NCBI GenBank assembly: GCA_045837725.1
Contig: JBEWZL010000008.1
Span: 1 to 64,000 of the forward strand
Direction: 5' to 3'
Origin: Vermamoeba vermiformis
Lineage: Eukaryota; Tubulinea; Echinamoebida
DNA: 64,000 nt
Made by a program: the position numbers and the translations under genes. Positions within the stretch are counted from its first letter, which is position 1; every line of letters starts with the position of its first letter. This document shows, in pieces, positions 56,709 through 64,000 of this stretch. The notes beneath the pieces are model-generated. The model ran no database searches, was not told the origin of the DNA, and was given only the letters and a program-made list of their open reading frames with translations.

Positions 56709-58221
56709 ATGGCTTCAAATGTACAGCAAGGGAGCAATCCCGCTTCAAATCCAATGACACTCAGCAATGACGTTCTTCACCTAGCAATAGCAAATAAATT
56801 AATTCGTTATTTATTAACAAAAGGTAATTAGGTTTAAACACCCGTGGCATTGGGTAACTTGAATTCAGAAATTTAGTTTGAAATGTAAAATAAAATATTA
56901 TTATTTACTAGGCCAGCACACGGAAGGATTATTTTTAACTCCCGCAAATGAAGGCGAGGTGAATCAAATGCGAAGAAAAATTAAACAAGGTAGAGTAATT
57001 AATCGAATGATGCACAAGTTGTAACCCTTTGTTGTAGACCGCGAGGCGATTGATATCAGTGCGCACACTAAAAATCCCCACGTCATTGCCGAGTTGTTGA
57101 TAGAAGTGTTGTCGACGTGGGTGTCGCAGCCCCTGCTCACGTACGCACTCTACGACAGCTTCATATTGACCGCCGACTTCACGCGGCTGAACGATCGATT
57201 GACCGCGCAGAGTCAGCTCTGTGACACCTTGCCCTCGTACTTCAAAGCGACTGTCAAACAGTGTCTCGCACTCCTGTTGAAAGTCACTGAGAATGCGCCC
57301 TTGACACGTGTCACTCTCGACAAACTAGCGCCAATCTTTGCACCAATTTTATTACGACCCAAAAAAGTCGAGCCTTATATGGCAGAACAAGATGAGCAGA
57401 AAGTCAAGCGGCTATTTTTAGAAGTGGTAGGCTATCATGAAGTCATTATTCCGCAACAAGTGCCAGGTGAAACTGCGCCGCGCAGTCCGCTGTTGGAGAA
57501 CGAAGAGCAGATCCAATACGAATCTCCGCGCGTGATTGACATGGGGGCACTGAACACCATTCGGCGCTACAAATCAGCAGCCAAGCAGTACTTTGAGTTC
57601 ATCGTCAAGCCCAATCCCTCGTGGCACGAACTCTCTGACAGTCCTGCAGTCGCGCGTGAGGACGACAAGACGAATGAACAACAAAAATCTCGCGTGCCGG
57701 AGATTTCCATCAAACGTCCGACAGTGCCCGAGAGCGAGTCAAATGTCACCAACGAAGCACCGCGCTTGGACGAGTCACTGCTCGAAGAAGACAAGCTGTT
57801 GAATGCCTCGCAGGACGTTGAAGTGTCACGTGATGCGGAACAACGCGCGCCAGTGACAGCAGTGAATGACGACAGCAACGACGAGATCTTCGTGCAAGAT
57901 GAAGAGGTGATAGTCAGTGAAGAGAAGCCAGTGGAACATCACGCGCACGCCGAGCTGATTGCAGACAGCATTGACCGCATCACCAAGTTTGTGTCTGAAG
58001 AGCAGCACAAGGAGAAACAACACGCCCTCAACAGTCTCAGCGGCTCTGAAGTCGAAGAGAATACTGAGAATACTAATGACAATAGCACTACGGATGCTGA
58101 TCCAAATATGGCGAGCAACAATAACAATGATGTTAATAAGAACAATGAAGCTAGTGTCCCGTCGACTGAGAGTGCTCATGACGCAACAGTCACGGATGAG
58201 AACAACAATAATGCGATGTGA
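56709..58221 (+). CDS. RhoGAP-fold protein lacking the arginine finger
   Basis: ATG 56709 begins MASNVQQGSNPASNPMTLSN; three exons. Residues about 25-200 follow the RhoGAP fold: VLHLAIANKLIRYLLTKGGQ, HTEGLFLTPANEGEVNQMRR, LLTYALYDSFI, LTRVTLDKLAPIFAPILLRP. The catalytic Arg of the usual 'EGIFR' is Leu here (EGLFL), and the Asn of 'GPNLLR' is Ile. It is therefore unlikely to speed GTP hydrolysis and may instead bind Rho GTPases. The second half is acidic, disordered and ends in Asn-rich sequence. It is divergent from the Ras gene, 339 bp away. Confidence 0.72.
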
Positions 58222-58305
58222 AGATAAACAAAGTGTTTAATACCATCGTATAGAACAGCGTTAGTGTATAGAGCGTGTTAGTGGTACCGAGTACAAGTAC
58301 GGCAC

Positions 58306-61300
58306 TTATTTCTTCTTTTTGAGCTGTTTCTCCAAAGCCTTCTGTTCCTTGGCGAGAGCTTTGGCTTTGTGCTTCTCTTCTTTGTCGAGTTTCTTCTGCG
58401 CCTTCTCCTGATCGGTGTTCACTTTCTCGAGGGCCCAGCGCACTGACGGCAACAACAGCGTGGAGACACTGGCGTCTTCTTTCTTGTGCTTCTTGATCAG
58501 CGCCTCAGCCTGCTCTGTGGCCTGTTTGTCGTCGTGCTTGTTGCTGCCACTGAACACGAGGGACTTGATCTCTTTTTTGAACTGTTTCGCCATCTTGTCC
58601 GTCAGACTCGCTTGCGAGGCAATGCGTGCAGCACAATAGGCGAGCACTACCTTGACTGCGGGGGACTTGAACTCGTCGCGGTGTTGCGCCACGTGTTTGA
58701 GCAGCGCTTTCAAGTGCGGGAATGAGCGCTCTTCGTGGCGGTAATCGGACTTCAAGTCGCGGTACATGGACAGCAGCACAAAGTCTTCAAAGGTGACGGG
58801 GCCCTGATCGATCGACCACTTCTCTGACAGTGCGAGGCCCGTGGGTCCTTCAATCAGACTCAGTCGGTGACTCAGCGGCAGTGCTGCGGTGATTGACAGC
58901 AATATTTGCACCACACCTGTGTCACGTGCAAAGTTCTTGAGTGACAGCAGATTGGTGCCGCTGACATTGTGCCCTGGTCGAGCGTACTGATAGCCCGGCA
59001 CACTGATCAGCTTCACCGTGCGGCGAATGGGCGATCGCTTCACCGTCATGGTGCCGTAGTGCCACTTCATCGCCTTGCCGCGCTCTATTTTTAGATCGAT
59101 TTTGCCGAGTTCCAGGAAGAATTCCGGTTCTTTGCTTTGCATCTTTTTGAGCAATTCTTTTGCTTTGCTCATCGCGTCTTTCTCGTCAGCTTTGCCGACA
59201 GCCAGTCCCGCAAATTCGTACTTGTCGGGCAGCGGAATTTCAGGACAGACGCGCAGCATGCTGGCACGGACGAGTTCAGTCTCGGGACCAATCACCACCG
59301 CGCCCCAGTCCTCGTCGTGACTCACCACCTCGCTCTCCGTCGCGAAGGGGTACGTCTTGAAGTGATGCAGCACGTCGTCAAAGGACAGCGAGTCGAGTAT
59401 TTCCGCACTCACTAGCGGAATAATTAAGCACCGTCGATGCGCTCTGTCGCGTGGGAAATGACTCCACGACTGCAGATGTTTTTCACGTGTCGCGCGATCA
59501 AATGAAATTCCGTTGTAATAGTCCACTGTGCGAGTGTCAGTTTGACACGTGCCAAAGAAGAGCTCTCAACTCACCGTCCCACAGAGCAGCGTTCAGTGCC
59601 ACGCCATCGAGAATTCTTTTCCAAGTGAGCCACTCCTCGCGCGACATGTGATGCCCAGTGAAAAGAATTGCATTCGTGACTGCGTTCTGAAAGTCTTCCC
59701 ACTTGGGTGATATCCTAATTTGGGCATTGGCTGTCTCGATGACTTGACCGCGCAGCTTGAGGTCCACCCTCCACGTGACTCGATCGAAGAACTGCACCGC
59801 GTGATCGTTCAGTGAATTCATCTTGACGCGCACTTCGATGCAACATCAGTGGTGGCCAAGGACAGCAAGATATATCCATATTTGGGCATACCTTTGAATT
59901 CGCGCGTTTCATCGGGCTTCAAATTCTCCACCGCGAGCTCCCACGTGATTGGATCCTGCACCTGCGCGCCAGCACGTGACGAGGCAATCTTGACCATATT
60001 TGGTGGCATGCGCGGGTCCGTGGTGAACTTCACCGAGCACGTGGTCGAGGGATCGGCACCGTAGACACGTGAACTGATGTTTTTGACGCGCACTGACACC
60101 TCACCTTCATCACCTGCGGCGAGTTGACGCGGACCTACGAATGACAGGTGTCAGTCTGCTTCAGTGAAAATAACACGTGTCACGCACAATTGACAGCAGT
60201 GATTTGCAGGGGCCAACAGACCTGCGCACTCATCGCGACACTGGCGTGCTGATATTGCCGACCCAAGAACTGCGTGCTGACTGCCCAGCTAAATTAGGAA
60301 ATCAGTCAGTGGTGTCAGATCACGTGACAGCACTTACACAGCACGTGACGAGTATGCACCAGGGCCACTCACGGGCGGGGCAGCATTCACTTGCAGTCCG
60401 TAGGTCTGGGGCAGCACGTACTCCGCACCTAATTAGGCAAGTCAGACGAGTGCAGCTATAAATAGATCACGTCCAATCACGCACCAGGCTTCAGTTCAGG
60501 CAACACAGCCACGTGATCTTGCGTCAGGGCCAGGCCACTCAGCGGTGCCAGGCGCAGCACAGTGCCAGCAGGCGCGGTGATACCTCCGACATTGCGCACC
60601 GTGATGGCATTCTAAATTAGGAAATGAGTGCCGCGCAGTGCCGGACCAATCACGTACAATCTTCAAGGTCTCACCGGGCTCAATGACAGCATCCGCGTAG
60701 TAGTCGTGCAGGGACAGCGCGGTGAGCGACAAATTGGGCCCGAGGATCGATCGCTCTCGCGGTGCAGTGGTCTAAATATAGAATGAGCACGTGCCTTGTC
60801 GATAGTGTGCAGCCATAATAGGCAAGTGCCACGTACCACAGGATCGATGGTGATGAATTCGCGTCCGCCATCACGACCACGTGGCCCAGCCTGACCGGCG
60901 AGTGAATTCACCTAACGGAACAATCAGTGACCAAATATGGTAATGGCAATCAGCTGCGTACCCCTGATGGCGCACCCGTGCGACCAGCTGGCCCTGGTTG
61001 ACCTGTGCGACGAGTGTTAGATCACGTGACAGGCACTGTATACCGCACTGTACCTCCTGCGACATCGACTTTGACAAGTGTCAACAGTGCCGCGTCACTC
61101 GCAGTCAACTTGATGTAGCCTCCGATGCCCCCTGCACCTCCGCTGTGACACGTGTCAGCACACTGCGGCTATTTATAGACCCTACATTTATAGCTGCACT
61201 TACTAGCCTGCAAGGGGCGTTAGTCAGTCATCAATAGCCACAAATAGCACTACTTGCCTGCACTCCCACCGTAGCCACCAGCATGTCCACCAGGGCCTCC

Positions 61301-61871
61301 ATCTCCACCAGGGCCCCCCTGTCCACCACGCGCAGTGATGAGGACGAAGTGTTCTTTCAGATCTGACGCGGGCAGTTGAAACTCGCGCGATTCGTTGCGT
61401 GCACTGGCAGGACGTGAGTGGCTAGATAAATCGGTGCAAATACTTACAGATCATCGATGATCAGCGTCGAGTAGTCGCCAGGGACTTTGCTGCGCAGATG
61501 CAGATGCACCACAGCACCGTTGCGACCTTAAGCATTAACAACAGACATTTCAAATTATAATTAACTCACCAGGTTGACCGTGCTGACCGTTCTCGCCATT
61601 CTCACCAGGATGAGCTTGCGAGCCATTCGCACCTCCACGACCACTGTAAGCCAAGTCAATAATTACTCAGTAACGGATTTTGGAATTCAAAATCGCTTGG
61701 TGCTGCTTACTCGCGACCTGCCTCGCCATTCTTGCCCGAGTAGTCTACCGTGCCGACATATTGAGCCTCGCGCATGAACCAGCCATCGATATTCACCACC
61801 GCTGGTCGCTCGTAGAGGAGCGTCGTTTGTGGATGTGTCGTGAGCACTCGATAGTACGTTGAGAAGTCCAT
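58306..61871 (-). CDS. Large Gly-rich collagen-like protein, function unknown
   Basis: Start taken at 61871 (MDFSTYYRVLTTHPQ); coding-like sequence continues upstream, so the start is uncertain. Exons up to about 60830 are rich in GxxGxxG runs (GGQGGPGGDGGPGGHAGG, GENGENGQHGQPG, GQAGPRGRDGG) alternating with beta-type segments (GYIKLTASDAALLTLVKVDV). Exons 60780-59820 look like Ig-type beta domains (LTALSLHDYYADAVIEPGE, VSVRVKNISSRVYG). The exon at about 59526-58306 has CLIIPLVSAEILDSLSF, an all-helical part and a Lys-rich end. At 59899-59838 a 60-nt intron ending TCGAAG restores frame. Several introns end CCTAAT(T)TAG. No signal peptide, so intracellular collagen-like use is possible. No family recognised. 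Confidence 0.65.
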
Positions 61872-62164
61872 AAAGTACTCGTATATAGACCGTTGTGGTG
61901 CACTGAAAGGTCGCTTAGTATCAAACTGGATACAAAATCAACCGCTGCTGACATGATGACACTTGCACGGTGAATTTGTCGCGTAGGTGTCTCGTCTAAT
62001 GCGCGTGTGGTGAAAGAGGATCGGTGCGATGGATGGATGGTGGTAGTATTCACAACTTCGCTGATTATAAAATCGTTATTTTGAGGGCCTATTTTCGACC
62101 TGTTCTACTCGCGCGTTCAAAAAAATGTTTTAAATACAGATCTGCCCCACGAGAACAGCACTGA

Positions 62165-63058
62165 ATGAGCGCACAGAACTCGCTGGTATTTAAATATGTG
62201 ATTGTAGGACCTACTGGTGTGGGCAAGTCCTCGCTCATGCTTCAATTCACTGGTACGTGGTGCACTGGAGCCAATACGAGAATACAGCAACCAATTAATT
62301 GCTATTAATTGTACCATATATTAAGACGTCCATATTTCCCAGAGTGCAATACTTGCAGCACATATTGAATTAATTGGTATTAATTGAAAGATTCTATTAG
62401 AGCACGTCTTCCAGCCCTCGCACGAATTGACCATTGGCGTTGAATTCGGATCATTCTTTACGAGCATCAGTGGCAGAGATGTACGGCATTCAGTCCGCTA
62501 GGTGTGGATCGAGAATCTGACATTTCCATTGCAGGTCAAACTTCAAATCTGGGACACAGCAGGTCAAGAATCATTCAGGTACCACTGCGCCAGTATATCC
62601 CCGCTATTATTACTCACCTTGCACGCAGATCCATCACGCGCAGCTACTACCACGGAGCACACGGCGTGCTGCTAGTGTACGACATTACACGGCGCGAGAC
62701 CTTTCAGTACATGAGCTCGTGGCTCGAGGAGTGTCGCCAACAAGCGGATGGTGCGCTGACCGTGGTGCTGATCGGCAACAAGCGCGACTGCGAGGACGAG
62801 CGACAGGTCAGCGAGGAGGAGGGCCAGCTGTTTGCGCGCGAGCACGGCCTGTTGTTCATGGAGGCCAGTGCCAAGACCGCGCTCAATGTCGAGGCTGCAT
62901 TCTTGCAGTCCGCGCAGCAGATCTACGACAAGTGGCAGCGCGGTGAGGTGGTGCTGTCAGATCCGGGCAACAAGATCAAGCTCGGCACGCAGCAGGGCAC
63001 GAGTGGCACCAACAACAACACGAATGGTGCGCCGAGTGAGCGCAAGTGTCAGTGTTGA
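62165..63058 (+). CDS. Rab2 small GTPase
   Basis: ATG 62165 (MSAQNSLVFKYVIVGPTGVG); four exons. Motifs: GPTGVGKSSLMLQF, LTIGVEFGSFF (Rab switch I), [20 protein letters not shown] (switch II), LLVYDITRRETF, GNKRD (G4) and EASAKT (G5). AREHGLLFMEASAKTALNVE and the segment before the tail match Rab2 closely. The end is CQC, a Rab geranylgeranylation motif. Rab2 works in ER-Golgi and autophagosome-lysosome traffic. Confidence 0.92.
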
Positions 63059-63163
63059 GCACCGCGATGTACAGTGTATAACTCGTTAATAGCAGTAAAG
63101 TGTACAAAAGATTTTATCAATTTTATTTTACATGGAAGAGTACTCTACCAGGGCCACGGACGG

Positions 63164-64000
63164 TTAAATCACGTGACTGTACCGGCGAGTGTGCTCAGAA
63201 TACACCAGCAGTGCCAAGAGACAGCACGTGATCATCAACACGGTAGTCAGCACGTGATTCAATTTGTGCGCGTCATCGTTTGACACCTGATGATTGACAC
63301 GAGTGACACGTGTCATCACGCGAGTCTTGCCCTGGTCCATGGCCTGCAACGTCTCCAGCTCGATGTCAAGTGTCGCTTTGACACGTGTCATATCGAGGTG
63401 TTCACGCGTCAACTTGTCCAATCGCGCGCGACTGTCCTGCAGCACGAGATGTGACTCGAGACTCATCAGTCGTGCGCGCAACAGACTGGCGCTGAGTTTG
63501 ACGAGGTGATTGAATGCCGCGCCACTCACCTCCTCGCGCACTGACTCCTGCACACGTGACGCTGCTGCGTTGTGAGCACGCATGCGATTGGTCAGTTCGT
63601 CAATGCTGCGCGTCAGACTCGTGTAGCGTGGTGAGCGCGGGGCCGTTGGAGATGCCAGCGGAATAACTCTGCTCACACGTGGACTGCGCGGACTACGCGG
63701 ACTTTTGACGGGCGGTAAATTTAGCTCCAACTCGTCTGCGTGGAGGACACGTGCCACTGCCGCAGTCTCGGGCTGCACTTCCATGGCAGTGAGTGGCGTG
63801 GAGGGATGGGCTGTGACAGGTGTCAATTCTTCGGCGGAATAACTCTCCTCATCGTCTTCGATGTGTGCCTCGTCCACCGATATCTCGGAGCGATCTCCGA
63901 TAGATTCATCGTCCTCGTGCTCGAATTCTGGCTCAATCATGAGGTCCTCGTCGTCGTCAAAGATCACGTGGTGCTCGTCCTCGTCCTCGTCCTCGTCGTC
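63164..64000 (-). CDS. Tail-anchored coiled-coil protein (5' end beyond window)
   Basis: An open frame enters from the right edge and stops at 63164. It has an Asp/Glu-rich segment, then a Ser-Pro-Arg region (KSPRSPRSPRVSR), a predicted helical/coiled region (AFNHLVKLSASLLRARLMSL) and a C-terminal hydrophobic helix VLTTVLMITCCLLALLVY followed by a short basic end. That is the shape of a tail-anchored protein of ER or mitochondrial outer membrane. No family recognised. Two perfect TGACACGTGTCA palindromes lie inside it. Confidence 0.6.
   Translation of the reverse strand, partial: DDEDEDEDEHHVIFDDDEDLMIEPEFEHEDDESIGDRSEISVDEAHIEDDEESYSAEELTPVTAHPSTPLTAMEVQPETAAVARVLHADELELNLPPVKSPRSPRSPRVSRVIPLASPTAPRSPRYTSLTRSIDELTNRMRAHNAAASRVQESVREEVSGAAFNHLVKLSASLLRARLMSLESHLVLQDSRARLDKLTREHLDMTRVKATLDIELETLQAMDQGKTRVMTRVTRVNHQVSNDDAHKLNHVLTTVLMITCCLLALLVYSEHTRRYSHVI

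Noticed and set aside
59820-59900. Apparent stop and frame change in the collagen-like gene
   Set aside because: A 60-nt intron with donor GTATGC and acceptor TCGAAG joins the flanking exons in frame (ETREFK to VRVKMN).

Overview
The window is the left end of a chromosome or scaffold from a gene-dense, intron-rich unicellular eukaryote. It opens with about 150 bp of CCCTAA telomere repeats (the TTAGGG type read inward). About 6 kb of subtelomeric repeats follow, and then closely packed genes on both strands to the right edge, roughly one every 2 kb. Introns are mostly 40-60 nt, start GTAAG or GTRNGT, and end in TAG, CAG or AAG. Most carry a CTAAY branch-point-like motif a few bases before the 3' splice site. 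The gene set is a free-living protist's: DOCK180-type GEF, Ras, Rab2, RhoGAP, G-alpha-like protein, class C GPCR, SPX-EXS phosphate exporter, CNOT10-like protein, DHHC acyltransferase, DDX3-type helicase. An amoebozoan or a unicellular relative of animals and fungi fits, but I cannot fix the lineage. I recognised no rRNA, tRNA, CRISPR array, retroelement or DNA transposon.

Layout. 1-6166 is subtelomere: a 255-bp tandem duplication, dispersed short repeats, a decayed multi-exon gene-like array on the minus strand, and four different tandem arrays whose units each contain a short inverted repeat. 6167-8456 encodes a long disordered, RG-rich protein ending in a divergent histone H3 fold that resembles the centromeric variant. 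9034-18210 holds a G-alpha-like/BTB fusion with a prenylation motif, a CUE-vWA-RING protein, a condensation-type acyltransferase, a Nudix hydrolase and a two-domain NTF2-like protein. 18745-26113 holds an LRR/ADP-ribosylglycohydrolase fusion, a BKACE enzyme of bacterial type, and a divergent pair of hotdog thioesterase genes, one of them fused to a methyltransferase. 26576-36092 holds a class C GPCR with a PstS-like ectodomain, a DUF1349 protein, an alpha/beta hydrolase, a 54-residue protein, an acetate:succinate CoA-transferase and a CNOT10-like TPR protein. 36359-49537 holds a class A DnaJ, a DOCK protein, an XPR1-like phosphate exporter and a HACL2/ILVBL-type thiamine-diphosphate lyase. 49609-64000 holds an ankyrin-like protein, DDX3-type helicase, a small SR protein, a Cys-rich surface protein, a DHHC enzyme, Ras, a RhoGAP-like protein, a collagen-like Gly-rich protein, Rab2 and a tail-anchored protein cut by the window edge.

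Two loose functional themes stand out. One is small-GTPase and receptor signalling. The other is acyl-CoA chemistry: BKACE, two thioesterases, CoA-transferase, HACL2-like lyase, condensation-type acyltransferase. Because this is a eukaryote, proximity alone does not prove a pathway. The most unusual items are the H3-variant with a very long tail, the G-alpha fold that has lost its nucleotide-binding motifs and gained BTB and CaaX parts, the PstS-GPCR fusion, the hotdog-methyltransferase fusion, introns whose branch-point motif touches the acceptor, and a perfect 12-bp palindrome that recurs eight times.
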